Source of the DNA: Boswellia sacra
Taxonomy: Eukaryota; Streptophyta; Magnoliopsida; Sapindales; Burseraceae
Direction of reading: 5' to 3'
DNA length: 64,000 nt
NCBI GenBank assembly: GCA_013180625.2
Contig: SNVD02013903.1
Span: 1 to 64,000 of the forward strand
Part shown: in pieces, positions 1 to 12,646 of the stretch
Layout: each line of letters opens with the position of its first letter
How positions within the stretch are numbered: the first letter of the stretch is position 1
Translations under genes and position numbers: made by a program
Notes under the pieces: model-generated
Seen by the model: the letters and a program-made list of their open reading frames with translations, nothing else
The model's database searches: none
What the model was told of the DNA's origin: nothing

Positions 1-73
1 TTGCATTTTGGAGGAATTTTTCTTTGTAGTACAACTGAAACATTTTCCTCCGCACTTACTTTCTGATTTCCTT

Positions 74-1753
74 TTAACTTTCTCTTGTTGGTGTATAACT
101 CCTTGAGAAATTTGCATAACAAGTTACTTGCTTGAGAGCATCCAAAAGTGGTATATTTATCTTGATCTTGCGAAAAGTCTCTAAGATTTCCTGTTCTTGT
201 TCCTCCTTCTTTGATTTTGCAAATCTGCTAGGAAAAGGTGGAGGAGTAACATATGAAGGAATTTGAGTTTTAAGGTCTATCTTAGAAGATGATGTTTTGT
301 TCATGGTGGAAGTGGTGTCATCCCCTTCATTAGTTTGTGACTTTTTTTGTGGGACTTGTAATTGCTTTCCACTTCTCAAATTTATTGCACTAGCATTCTC
401 TCTTGGATTGATCACTGTCTGAGAAGGTAATTTTTCTAAGCTTTGACTCTCGAATTTGCTCATGTTAGTAGCCAATTGTCCCATTTGATTTTTCAGGTTT
501 TGGATACTTGCCCTAGTTTCCTGCTGAAATTGCATTGTGTTAGTAGCAAGTGCTTTAACAATGTCCTAGAGAGCCATACCTGAGTTTTGTGGAGCTAGTT
601 GTGGTGCTGGTTGTGGTTGCATTTGAAATGGTTGCTGCACTCTTGGTTGATTGAAACCTGGTGGCCGGTTTGGTATGGCATTTGGGGCGATTGGTTGATG
701 ATTACTATAACTTTGGCTTGGTTGTCCTAGAAATCCACTCATGGCATTGGCTTGTTCCGTATCTCCTTCTTGCAAAGTTGGACACATATCGGTTGGATGC
801 TCCGTGGTAGAACATACTCCACATACATAAGATTGATGCATATGTCCTGCAACCATTTTTTTTATAAGAGAGGTAAGCTCAAAAAGTTGTTGTTTAATGT
901 TCGGGGTACTTACCTCATTTACTCTCCTCGGTAGTTGTGGCTCAAATTGGCTGCTGAATTGTTGGGAGTTCGCTGCCATGTCGCTAATCAAATGTCTTAC
1001 AACTTTCGGTGTTTTATTAACTAGTGCTCCACCACTAGCAGTATCAATGATACTCCTTTCCATTGGTAGGAGACCCTCATAGAAATATTGAATAAGAAGT
1101 CCATCACTAATTTGATGGTTTGGACAGCTAGCACATAACCTTTTAAATCTCTCCCAATATTCATAAAATGATTCTCCATTGTGTTGTCGAATGTCACAAA
1201 TATCTTTTCTAATGTTTATAGCTTTTGAAATGGGAAAGTATTTCTCTGAAAAGAGTTTACTTATCTCATTCCACGTGGTGATGGTACCCGATGGTAGATA
1301 GTATAGCCAATCTTTCACCGAATATGCTAATGAGAATGGGAAAGCTTTCAATTTTATTTGCTCCTCAGACACGCCAGTTGGCTTCATACTTGAGCATACC
1401 ACATGAAATTCTCTGAGGTATTTGATAGGATCCTCTCCTGCAAAACCATGAAATGTAGGCAAGAGACGAATTAGTCCAGATTTAAGCTCAAATTCTACCT
1501 CAAGGTTGAGAGTTATGCACAGCGGTTGTTGATCAATAATTGGAGCCGCTAACTCCTTAAGAGTCTGATTGTTTTGCATCGCCATTACTTCCGAATCAGA
1601 TTTGATTGAACTGCAAGAAGATGGAAGGGAAGTATGTCGTGCGAGGTCAAATTCTGGAGGTGGAGTTGAAATTGACTGATTTAGTCTTAAATTTGAGGAT
1701 TCCAGAAACTCCTTGATTCGTTTAAGTCGTTGATCCGCTTCTCACTCGGACAT
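74..1753 (-). pseudogene. Athila Gag polyprotein, degenerate
   Basis: The frame opens at ATG 1753-1751 but meets TGA three codons later (1744-1742); it then stays open from 1741 to a TAG at 568-566 and continues in the same frame to 74. The 339-residue middle block (1585-566) contains the retrotransposon Gag fold: the LIRLLPTFHGFAGEDP segment, a YEYWERFKRLCASCPNH segment typical of this fold, and a Cys cluster (CGVCSTTEHPTDMC) resembling a degenerate knuckle. The last block (535-74) holds the Gag/protease linker IPLLDALKQV. After that the frame slips: another frame continues the family-like sequence, which fits loss of one A near 103-113. Gag would form the virus-like particle. It is recognised by family features only and is non-functional. 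Confidence 0.85.
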
Positions 1754-1835
1754 AAAAGCCTAAACACAAACAATCAGAAAATAAAAATCAAGAATCAGTA
1801 GTAAAAATAGAATAACAAATTGATTAGAAAATCAA

Positions 1836-1853
1836 TCCCCGGCAATGGTGCCA
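1836..1853 (-). other. Primer-binding site, tRNA-Asp type
   Basis: The minus strand reads TGGCACCATTGCCGGGGA six bases after the LTR end. It is complementary to the 3' end of plant tRNA-Asp except at two positions. The plus-strand Athila element at 58879 uses the same primer. Confidence 0.9.
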
Positions 1854-1859
1854 AAAACT

Positions 1860-3276
1860 TGATGCGTTCGAAACTAGCAAGTATACTAGTCGCACAAGTA
1901 ATAAAGTGATGAGTAAGATATCGTTCCTACGAGGATTGATTCTTATTAAATTTTTTATTCGAAATCGAAAACAGAATAAATGGGGGGTTTTTGTTGATTG
2001 ATTAACTAATGAAATATTAATGCAAGTAAAGAATAACACAATGCTAACTTAATTGAAGTGAGAATTAATCACTGACGGAAATCTGGTTAAGGGATCATTC
2101 TCTGCCACAAGATATGGATTTGCGAATTAATCATAGAATGGTCATCCAATTACACCATTGAAATTATCAACCGTAGATAACAACAAGCTCTGTTATCCCA
2201 ATCTTTCCTTACTTGTTGTTAAATAAAACAGGCTCTTTATTTAATCTCTATCCATTAAACAACCTAGAACAAGCTCTCTAAATTTAATTCAATTGATGCA
2301 TTACGATAAGAAAGATAGGTTGATCTAAACAATAAACACACAAGCTCGGATTATTTAACTTAGGTTGTATTCTCCAATTGCAATCTCTGATCACAATTTT
2401 GCTACTAAGGATTAGAAATTCAAGACAATTACGGATTAAAAATTTCTACTCTAGCGATAGACAACAACCAGATTATATTCAGTTGGCCATTCCAAATACA
2501 ATCAGCAAGCAATCACAAGCATTAGATATGGGAAAATACAAGCAACTTCAATTAGAGAATTGGATAACAACTTCTTGCACAATCAACTCACAAAAACCAT
2601 ATCAAGGGCTTTGAAATCACCCTCAACCAATTCAGATTCAGTTACACATGTTTAAAAACAATACAAATACAATACAATATGAAAACATTCCAGAAAATGA
2701 AAAGGAAAGGGAAAACTTAGCAAATTTGATGAAAATCTCTTAAGATTGTAGTTCTTCCTCTTTCCAAGCCTTCTTTCTCCTTCAAGAACTCCAGGAGATG
2801 AGAGAAATCCAGAGCTAAAGCCTCCAAGTCGTTTCCCCCTCTTCAAGTTATTCAAATAAAACCCTAAAATATGTTTATATACTCTGCTACAGTAACCTGC
2901 TACAGTGTCCCGTATTATACATGCTACAGTGATTTGTGGAATTACATTTCTACACTTCTCACACTGTTTTGATCATAACTTTCGGTACACTGAATGGATT
3001 TATGAACCGTAAATTTATCTAGAAAATAGACTTCGAGAGCTTTCCAACGGTATATAACATGTTATCCGGTTCATTGTATATCAATACAATTAAATCCGAG
3101 AAGATAGTCAACTAGCAGAGGTGAAAATGAAGGGTTTTACTTCACATTGGTGCAAGTTCCTCCAAAAACTCCTACAAACATCAAAACCACACAAAAACAT
3201 AAAAAATACCAAGGATTATAGCAAATAAACATAGATGAATTGATATGAAAAATGATACATAAATAGACACCTATCA
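1860..3276 (-). repeat. 5' LTR of the minus-strand Athila element
   Basis: The minus strand starts TGATAGGTGTC (3276) and ends CGCATCA (1860), giving TG...CA ends and a length of 1417 bp. The inner end sits 6 bp from the primer site. Bases 3277-3281 (GTTGG) would be the target duplication, but the partner lies outside the window. Small open frames inside it (for example 1824-2039 and 2652-2855) look like chance. Confidence 0.82.
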
Positions 3277-5340
3277 GTTGGTGAATAGGATATTGCTACA
3301 AAGGTTTCGATTAAACTTGAATTTTTGGCCTGACTAAATTTTTGTCTATTGATGTTTATATGAAAATTGTTTGGGGTTAAAATGGATCCAAGTAAAGGAT
3401 TGAAAGGTAATCTTTATTGGTGCTTGCTTTGGAACAAAGCCCACGGGCTAATGAGAAAGCCCAATACTTCATACAATATGCAATGCACATCAAATAATGA
3501 TGTCAAACAAATGCAATCTACCATGGTGCCTATAAAATCATGTAATATACAATAAACAACATTGATTAAAGACCTATCTAATGTAACATGCAATTACCAA
3601 ATTTAAATTAAATTTTATCAAAGTAGCTACTACTTCATGTGATAGGTTGTATTGATGCAAATACATGAATATACAAAATTCAATGAAGTATTTTGAGGTT
3701 TAAGCCCATATATTCTCCTTTGAAGCAAAGTGAACCCAAGCTACCTATGAGGCACTTACACTGGTTGAGTTATGGTTGGCATGAAGCAAGGTATGTGAGG
3801 TCTATTAAGTTTAGAGTGTCTTTTAGGTTGTGTCCCACTTAGGGGGATTCTAAGCACATTAAGGCATTTAAGGCCTAAGGACATTTGAAGAAGTTAAAAA
3901 GCCCAAACAACCCTAACTTTATATAAACTTTCATTTTATTTTTATTTTATTTTGTTAATCATATATACTATTCCAAAATATCGTTTAAATTTTTTTTAAC
4001 ACATTAGCAAAAGTAATCTATCTAATTCTATTTCATTTCTTGTTCTTCTTTACGTAAAGCTTGCAAATACATAATATCACTGCCTATCTTTCCCTCACAA
4101 CCAAAAACACTTCTTTAACTCTAAAAGGGCCTAACGGGAGCAGCATAATCAACTGACTAAGCTATTTCAATAATTGGTTGAGACTCATCGCTAATAATGA
4201 AAGCCAAACCTAATGAGTTCTTTGATGCGTAGTTCGTAGATAAGAGCTTCTCTAGCCGGTGGGTGCATCATCACATCATAAGACCCTTTTGCCCGCAACC
4301 CAATCGTCTTATTGAGCCTTATGGACATGCCAAAAAGGGCAATATTACAAGGAATCCTGAATGATATCAGAAAAGATAGACCACACTCATAATCTAGTTT
4401 AGTTGAGTCCAGTCTAAGAAAAGTTACTTACAGACCTACTATATAAGCATTACTATATTAGAACCAAAGGTTTTTTATTGACCTAGCTACAAGTATAAGG
4501 ATGGGACCCTATAATATTTAAAGAAAAAATGTAGAACATAAAAGGAAAAGAACATAGAAATTACTATTCTTAGAATCAAGAGAGGAATAGCCTCTTTTGG
4601 GTTCCCCATGCTACGGCTACTGCTATAGCATCACATGTTATGATCCTCTTCTCTGAGCCGCACTTGGCATCTTAGTTGTTTTCAACTATTTTTTTATATT
4701 TCACCAATTATTTCCTTAGATAGATGATTTAGAGTTAAACACACAATTTTCTCTTCTAAAAGACCGACAATCTTTCACATTAGAGTAGTTATAAAACCTG
4801 TGATTTTCTCAAATAAAAATACTTTATGGTAGTTTTTTGCTACCTTTAGAAAAATCTAGAGTAGATCTTATAGCTAGAAATATCCTCTTCCATATTACAA
4901 TTTAACCATTAAGCATCCATGGAAGTAATGCGTCAGACTTCATAATTTTTTAAGGCATCCTTTGAAACTTCGAAGAAGAGGAAACCAAAACTGCACTAGA
5001 CTTCATACTTTTTCAAGGTAACAATCAAGAACAACTTCACGACTTACTACCAAATTTTGCTTCAAATTTTTATTCAAATGGACATTTTCTGAATTCTATT
5101 AGAATGGTTTCCAATGGCAACAACTGTTCCAGACGTCTTTAGGTTTATGACAACAAGGTTACGATATGGTGTTTCTTGGTCTTACCTCAAACTAGTACAG
5201 ACTAACTCCTCGAACTCAAGTGAGATATTTTTTCAGTATTAGAGAAAGACATATGTGTTATTCCATAAAAGTAAAAGACTATTAAATTTATCATTCATTA
5301 TAATTTTGATTGTATAATAAGGATATTGCTTTCTTTTTCT
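3277..5340. other. Intergenic stretch without recognisable gene
   Basis: AT-rich sequence with no convincing coding frame. The block 4130-4690 is richer in GC than its surroundings and reads differently. On the minus strand it contains GTGCGGCT, the kind of start seen in plant organelle group II introns, but I cannot identify it. No LTR matching the copia element that follows was found here. Confidence 0.5.
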
Positions 5341-5364
5341 ATGGTATAAAAAATAGGTCTTAAT

Positions 5365-5830
5365 GATCTTGATCTTGATAACATTGAAAAAAATCATTGT
5401 TGATCTTTGTAATTTTGGAGAAAAGATTAGTGATAAGAATCAAGTGGCTATCCTCTTGGATTCTATTATATATAGTAGTGATAGTCTTGATATGAACATG
5501 TTCTTAGGGCTCTAAGATCAAGAAGCTTAAGATTAAGATTGAAAAGAAAACTAGAAATGGAACAATATAATCACCATACAAAAATTTGGAAAATAATGAT
5601 AATCACACGTTATTATTTGGTCAGTAATATGGAAATATTCTATGTAGTAAATATTGATGATTCTTAGATGTTGAATTTTCTATAATTATTAAATAAGAAA
5701 GAGCAAAAGAGAAAGGGCAAATTGAGATCAAAGTCTAAATTCAAACAAAGGAAGAGATGTTATCTCTATAAAAAAAAGATGGTCACTTCAATTATGATTG
5801 TGGCATTTGATGACTACACACGCGTAAAGG
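5365..5830 (+). pseudogene. copia Gag C-terminal remnant with zinc knuckle
   Basis: Broken frames show a typical copia Gag helix segment (DLDNIEKIIVDLCNFGEKI near 5365-5430). Near 5757-5805 there is a CCHC-like knuckle, C-Y-L-Y then D-G-H-F-N-Y-D-C, with the second Cys replaced by Tyr. Stops and small indels are frequent. The knuckle would bind the element's RNA; this copy cannot make a protein. Confidence 0.6.
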
Positions 5831-5840
5831 TTATGACAAT

Positions 5841-6660
5841 ATGAAACACAAATCTAAAGGTGAATGGATCCTTGATTTAGGCTTTACATTTCATATGTGC
5901 CCTAGGAAAGAATATTTTGTTTTATATCAATCTATAAATAAAGGAAAGGTTCTTATAGGCAATAATGTAGCATGTGCTATTATGGAAATCAGTTCTATCA
6001 AATTTAGGATATCTGATGTGCCCAAAAGAATATTAAAGGAAATTAGGCATGTTATTGATCTTAAGAGGAACTTAATTTCCTTGGGAACTTTGGATAAGTT
6101 TGGTCATAAATTTAAAGCTTCGTATGGTATCTTATGTGCGATAAAAGGAGTGTTAGTTGTTATGAAAACTAAAAGTCAAAATAGGTTATTTGCATTACAA
6201 AGGGAAGTCTTTACCATTGAATTTGTTGCTAGACATGAGATTTATACAAATAAAATCAAACTTTGGTATCAAAGGCTTGGTCATATTGGTGAGAGAGGTC
6301 TAAAGGAAGTATGTAATCAAACCCTATTTTGTGGTGATTATGTGGGTAAGGTTGAGTTCTGCGAACATTGCATCTTTATAGAAAATAAAGTCGACTAAAG
6401 TTCTCAATGAGTATTCAATACTATAAAAGGTACTCTTGATTATTTACATTTAGATCTCTAAGGTCTAGCCATGAAGCTTAGACATGGTAGTACTAAAAAC
6501 TTATTGAGCTTGATAGATGACTCAAGGAAGGTTTTTATTTATTTGTTAAAGCGTACGAATGAAGCACTTGAGAAGTTTAAACAATGGAAGTAGCTTGTAT
6601 AAAATCAAACTATTAAAAGAGTGAAGAAACTCAATATAGTCAATGGTCTAGAGTTTAGTA
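5841..6660 (+). pseudogene. copia protease / pre-integrase / integrase N-terminal remnant
   Basis: An open frame of 185 codons (5841-6398) starts in the protease: WILDLGFTFHMCP, where copia proteases have D-S-G, so the active-site triad is changed to D-L-G. It continues through the segment DLKRNLISLGTLDKFGHKF and a GAG-pre-integrase domain with the zinc-binding pattern H-x3-H...C-x2-C (RLGHIG...FCEHC). After the stop at 6396-6398 the integrase core continues in broken frames to about 6660 (NGLEFSS), where a large insertion begins. The frame resumes at 8641. Confidence 0.8.
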
Positions 6661-8635
6661 GTTGTGAACAAGGCTTTCATCCTGCCATAACGTTTTGTGA
6701 CTACAACACTATATCAAGGTCTTATCATCCTAAAGGAACACAGATCAAGCCACAAAGGTAAGTTTGGGGAATGAAATGGAGTCACTACCCATGTTTTAAC
6801 CATGGGAAAACATCGAGTGAGGGCAATTTGATTCCTTGCTTTTGGACCTAAGCTACCTTTAGCTCTTCCTTGCCCTACTGTGAATCCAGCCTCCACTTGG
6901 GTTTGCTAAGTCCAAAGTTTTTATCACATTAATGTTTATCCCATTTGATCCTAACTCATTTTAACACACAATTGTTTTTATCTTATTCAACATGTGAGGT
7001 GAATCATGTTATACGTTCAAAGAAAAGAGGGAGGATAATAGAATTATATATCCAAAAAAACATTAGGGAATGAGGAAAACAATTACATCAATTCTTATAA
7101 AAGTTCATAAAATAAAATGCATAAATAAAGAAAAAGACAACAATTCCCAAAAAGTAATAATAATGGATAATTTAAATAAATAGTAATGCTAGACTTACAA
7201 TCTTCAAACAACCTAAATTCTATAACATGGTGCCACAGTTTACATGGCAAAATCTTAATAGAGATGTAAATTCTATCATTCTTTTTTGTTTTTTTCTCCT
7301 TCAATGAATTTTTGCTATGTAAACTATCATATTAGGTTGTAGAGTTTAAGTTGTATAAATGCTATAAATCTAACACTACTCTTAAATGGAATATAAATAT
7401 AACTAAATAAATCATAACAAATGCATCATAAAGCAAGTAATTGTTCATATAATAAATTAAAACACAAACAAACAACGTGGAACTATTTAAGCAATGAATC
7501 CCTTTACCACTATTTGTGAGTCCCTTCATTACTTATTAAATCCCAATTCACAAATCACAAAAAGAAGAAATGTAGAAGAAGAGAAGTATTCATGAAGCAT
7601 AAAAAAACATAAAGTGTGAATAAAATCCTAATCATGTTTCTAACACCAAGCCTATCATGGAACTAAACAACCAGATAAGAAAAGAACAAGATAAAGGATG
7701 CATATTATGTATAGAAGAGAAGAAGAAATAGAAACATACTTTAACAACCACAACTCGAAGCGCAGAAAACATAAATATAAGCACATATAAAGAAGAAAGA
7801 AAATGATTTATAACCAAGGCATAATTCCTAAGACATGTTTCTAAGTATTTAAATCCTAAGCATGTTTCTAGCATATAAGCATATATCAAAACATAAATAA
7901 ACCTAAGACCTACATTCTAGTATATCAAGCATAAAGAAACCTAAACACGCATTCTAGCATATAAAACATAAAGAAACCCAAATATGCATTCTAGTATGTC
8001 AAACAAAAATGCCCTAAAACTACCCAGATTTTAGTACTACGAGAAGCAAAATCTTGACTTAAAAGGGGGCCTTAGTATATTCTAAAAGGCAACTAAGACA
8101 TCGAGAACTCCTCCAAGGAACTTAACAAAGGCATCTGAGTTCTCTTAAATTTCTTACTTTTTGGATTCTGAAATAAACACCAAAAAAGGTGTAAGAATCA
8201 ATAGATTTCAATGGTCTTAGTGAACAGTACCCGTCCCTTTATATAGTCTTTAACATGGCTCAGAAATTAATGCATAAGTAATATGGGATCCCATGCCAAC
8301 TAAACCTAGATCACAAGCATGTGCTTATTGTTAAGATGAAACCCTAATCGGCATGCATACACCTATCTATAAGTGTGAAACCCTAGGGACAAGCGTGCGC
8401 CTCTTTCAGACAGGCGTGCACCTATCCTTATCTTTATTTGAACACTTCCCATTATGCATAAGTGCCTATAAAGAGCATTGGAGTGCAAGGTAGTACCACA
8501 ATTCCTAATTTCTCACCATACTTTCTTAACATAGACTGGCACCTATTTGGCTTCCCTGACTATCTCTTTCTACACTTGATTGCCGTCTCTGGTTATCATC
8601 ATCAGGCGTACTCTATAGCAAAATTCTAGTGCTTA
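6661..8635. mobile_element. Non-coding insertion, probably a solo LTR (copy A)
   Basis: It interrupts the copia integrase. TAGTA flanks it on both sides (6656-6660 and 8636-8640), a 5-bp duplication. It has no coding frame. Its left end (CTTTCATCCTGC) and right end (GGTTATCATCATCAGGC) recur at the ends of 9805-12641, and an internal GAGTCACTACCCA segment matches TCGCCACCCA there, so the two are diverged members of one family. The size of about 2 kb and lack of genes fit a solo LTR, possibly of a Tat/Ogre-type element, judged from the GTCGCCACC motif. The exact ends are uncertain by a few bases because canonical TG...CA is not seen. Confidence 0.6.
7855..8010. repeat. Short tandem repeat of roughly 45-50 bp, about three degenerate units
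   Basis: Units share CATTCTAGYATAT followed by CATAAAGAAACC. They lie inside insertion A. Related CATAAA and ATTCTAAG motifs also occur in insertion B. Confidence 0.55.
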
Positions 8636-8640
8636 TAGTA

Positions 8641-9804
8641 ATCATGAGTTTGAATCATATTACAAGAACAACCCTAAGTAGAACGGGGTGGCAAAGAGGA
8701 TGAATAGGACTTTGATTGGGAGAGTAAGGTGCATACTCCTAATATGAGACTTTTAAAAGAGTTATGGGCAAAAGCTATAAATATTACAAAAAATTTGTTC
8801 AATAAAAGTCCATAAATAACCATTGAGTTCAAGACACCAAAGGAAAAATGTTGTGCTAGACCACTAAGTTATGACAACTGGAGAATTTTTGGTTGCATAG
8901 CCCATCCAAACATCAATGATGGGAAGTTGGAGCCTCAAGCATAAAAATTTGCTTTTGTGGGTTATGTAAAAGATACTAAAAGCTACAAATCATAGTACAA
9001 AGGCAATGGAGTATCAAAGAATAATAGTAGTAAAGATGTTGTCTTTAATGAAGTTGAAATTCCTGATTTAGCTACACAACCTGATGAAATTTATGAAGAA
9101 GATAAATTTGATGGACTAGTTTAGTGTAATTAGCTTTAAGATGAAGCTTACAAGAGTTGTTAGTAGGCCAAAAAAAAAAAAAAAAAAAAAGATAATGCAT
9201 TGATGTTGAGCAACAACCACCACAACTGAGTTATAGTATTGCAAGGGACAAAGAGAGGAGGCAAGACTAAACCTCCTATGTGGTATTGGTTCTCTAACTT
9301 AGTGGCTTATGCTTATAATATAGTTAGTGTTGTTGATAGAAATGAGCTCCTAATATACCTTAAAGTCATGAATTGTGATAAGTCCACCAAATGCAAATAG
9401 GCAATGTTAAAAGAAATTAATTCTTTGTATAACAAATAGATTTGGGATTTGGTGGATAAACCAAAAAATCAGAAGTCTATAGGTTGTAAATGGATCTTTA
9501 AAAGAAAAAAGGAGTATCAAGTGTTGATAAGAGGTACAAGGCTAGGCTTGTGGCTAAGGAATTCGCATAGTGTGAGAGAATTGACTACAACAAAATTTTC
9601 TTCATTATTGTAAAGTAGACTCCAATTAGGGGTTTTCTATCTCTAATGGCATGTTTTGTTGTAAAGCTTAAGCAAATGGATGTAAAAATTGCTTTCTTGC
9701 ATGGTGAGTTAGAACAGAAGATTTAGGAAAGTAAAAGAGGTTATGTTTGCTTATTGAAGAAATTATTATATAGTTTGAAGTAAAGTTCAAGGCAATGGTT
9801 TTGA
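8641..9804 (+). pseudogene. copia integrase end and reverse transcriptase N-terminal half, degenerate
   Basis: The frame interrupted at 6660 resumes here. NGVAKRMNRTLIGRV (near 8690) is the end of the integrase core with its glutamate replaced by Lys. The segment ELWAKAINITKNLFNKSP follows, then the connection region. The RT N-terminus (near 9440-9800) shows GCKWIFKRK and QMDVKIAFLHGELEQK, which normally contains the first catalytic Asp, then LLYSLK and RQWF. Multiple stops and frame changes are present. It ends at TTTGA (9800-9804), where the second insertion begins. A 20-bp A tract lies near 9171-9190. Confidence 0.75.
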
Positions 9805-12641
9805 TTGGGGCTTCCATCCTGCTAGAGCGATTGCAACCACAACACTGTGTCAAAGTCTCTTTTAAGACTTAAAGGAACAAAAATTAGTCATAAAGACTAA
9901 TTCGAAGAAAATGTGTCGCCACCCAATCTTTCATTGGGAAACAGATTGGATAGGGGAAATCCGATCGTTTACTTCAAGACCTACACTATCTTCGTCCCTT
10001 CAGAGATGGGTTCAGAAGTTTGGTATGAGCCTTCGACTCGTCCAAATATAAATTTGGCCTCCACTAGTATACACCAAATTAGAATGTTTTAATTCATTTT
10101 TATAGTCCACTTAATGTTGATACGTTTTACCCACTCAAATTTGTCCATTTTCATCTTATTTAGTCATGTGAGTTGAGCAATACAATAATGATAAAAAAAA
10201 AACCATCCATTGAAAGAGGAAGGAGAATGGAGTTACAACCCTTCTCAAACATGGGGGAATAGGAGTGGGATTACAACAATTCTTATGAGATTACATGAAA
10301 ATAAAATTAAGAAAGAAGAAGTACATCTCAATCACCCACAAGTTTAATTGAACAATTATGACAAATAAAAGCATTAAATTCATAAAGGTACTAAAGACTA
10401 AGTAAAACATTGCAATATCAAAACATGCATAAAATCATACTAGTCATGGTATAACCAAAGTAACAAACATAACAACTCATGCATAAAGAGGGAAGCGCAT
10501 TGAAACAAATATGGACATAAAGGAAGAAACCGCAATAGAGCAAATCAGGCATAAAAAAAAGAGAGAAAGCATAAAAAAGAGCATGTTGCATGATCATAAG
10601 CATAAACAAAATGAAAAGAAGAAAACATAACAAACGATAATCAAAGGGAGAACAAGACTTTAATTTTCAAAAGAAATGAGAATTTGTCAAAGTGATGGTC
10701 TCTCATCACCATATATGATCCCACACACCACTCTAGCCATTTTCATAACTTTTAGAAAAAGGAAAATGAAAGATGGAATAAGAAAAGAGAACAATTCAAA
10801 AGATAGACAAAGCATGAAAAGGAAATAAACTACAAGACAAATAATTTGAAACGTGACGAAAAAGGTTTAAAGCAAAGAAAGGAAATCATGACAACAATTT
10901 CTAGATAGCAGCTGAATGGCTAAGCAAGAGAACCGATTGGTGGAGCTCTTGGTTGTCCCAAATTCGATCGATTGTTCATGAACAACCGATTATTAGTCCA
11001 TGAATGCAGAAAATTTCTAGTAATTTTCAATGACAATGCAACAAAATTATAAACATAATACCTGACCAAAAGCAAATAGAAAAGTTAATAAACAAAAGAA
11101 GCATATTCAAAACATAAGAAATAAAAGAAAATAAGAAAGAGGCATAAAAGGCTTGATATGGCAATCTTTGGGAATGAACCTATGAAAGAGGTAAATTCCT
11201 TCAACTTGGAAACATATCTATTACTTGGATCATTTCTATTTATGCCATGTACCTTTGTACAATAATTTATGAATTAAGTGATGTCTATCAATTAGCTTGG
11301 GAATGAGAGAATGTCACTTATGGATTAAGTGGCATTCTATTCATTATGCCTAAAAGATAAGAAAGAGAAGTAGAAGAAGAAAAAGAGAAAAGAGTGCAAT
11401 AAAGCAAAAATGCAAGAAAGAAAAAGCGCATTAAGTTAAAGAAAATACACAAAGAAGAAGAAAAGAGAGATTAGATTTGATAATGGATCCTTCATCACCA
11501 AATATGATCCATTCGTTATCAAATTAAATCTTAAAACAAAAGGGAAGAACAAGAGAAACATAAAGTAAAAATATAAAAGGAAATGAGGAAGGAAGAATCA
11601 TGCTCGTAAAGAAAAGAAAAAACTTAATCATATTTCTATAACAAGCACAAGCCTAAACATGTTTCTAAATATAAAGAAACACCATGCATGATAAACAATT
11701 ATCCTAACATGTTACTAAGGAAAATAGAACAATTATCCTAGCATGATTCTAAGAAACAAACAAAAGGAGAAAGACTTAACTTAATGCATGCCGCATCGAA
11801 AGCTAGCAAATCAACAAACACATCACAACATTCAAAGAAAGAAAGAAGAGAATATAGAAAGATTGCCCTCAGGATGTACTTTTTCAAGATTTTGATCAAA
11901 GAGAAATGACCTCAAAATATTTGACTAAATGCTCTTCAAAGTGTTTTTCACTCTAGAAAGCTTTATTAAATCTCTCTAAATCCCTTCTCTAGGTGTTTTA
12001 GAATGGTGAGTGTGGTTTGGGAAGTTCCCATGAATGTTTTGTTGCTGTCTTAGGATAGGAATAGGGAAGGTTGATATAGAGAGCCCTTCAAATGGTGAAA
12101 GGATGTCTAAATAATGTGGGATTTGGGTGAAATTGGCTTTTAAGGGCGAAGGACAGCTGATTGGCTGTGGGAACAACTAATTGGTTGTAGGCATCTATTG
12201 AGAACAACTGATCAACTGTGGTGACAATCAATTAGCTGTGGGGGATCATTGATTGGTTTTGGGGGCCACTGACATTCGAAAACCTATTAAACCCTAATGC
12301 TGTAAGCACTAAGTCAACTGCACTATTTTGGCTATAACTTTTTGGTACAGAACTTTGATTCATGAACCATAAAATTATACATAAACTAGACTTTGTAGCT
12401 TTGTAATGGTATATGACTCATTTTCTAGTTCATTGCAAATGTTTTTCTAAAATTCTGACAAATTAGTTGTTAAGTAAATGTACAAAATGACTGATTTTGC
12501 TTCAACTTCCTATGTGGTATTTTTGTGCATTTTCACTCTTCTATCACTCAAGGGTTCATTTGGACATTTTCTTTGCTCAATCATCATTGGTTATCATCAT
12601 CAGGCTTAAAAACCATAAGAAAAAATTCAGCACTTGCACAG
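9805..12641. mobile_element. Non-coding insertion, probably a solo LTR (copy B)
   Basis: It interrupts the copia RT between RQWF and FDTFI. TTTGA flanks it at 9800-9804 and 12642-12646. There is no coding frame in 2.8 kb. Ends and internal motifs (CTTCCATCCTGC, GTGTCGCCACCCAATC, GGTTATCATCATCAGGC) relate it to copy A at 6661-8635. It lies in the same orientation as copy A. A solo LTR or LARD-like element is the most economical reading. An alternative boundary TG...CA (TGATTGGGG to GCACA) with a 4-bp repeat GTTT is also possible. Confidence 0.62.
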
Positions 12642-12646
12642 TTTGA

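Larger units (their letters stand above)
1..3276 (-). mobile_element. Athila-type Ty3/gypsy retrotransposon, 5' half (runs off the window)
   Basis: Reading on the minus strand the order is LTR (3276-1860), a tRNA-Asp primer-binding site (1853-1836), a leader and gag (1753-74). The rest (pol and 3' LTR) lies to the left of the window. The Gag body, the linker motif IPLLDALKQV near its end, and the tRNA-Asp primer all point to the Athila lineage of plant gypsy elements. Gag carries at least two in-frame stops and one frameshift, so the copy is dead. The far LTR is not visible, so neither a target-site duplication nor LTR age can be given. Confidence 0.88.

Noticed and set aside
1836..1853. tRNA-Asp gene
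   Set aside because: Only the primer-complementary 18 bases are present; it is a retrotransposon primer site.
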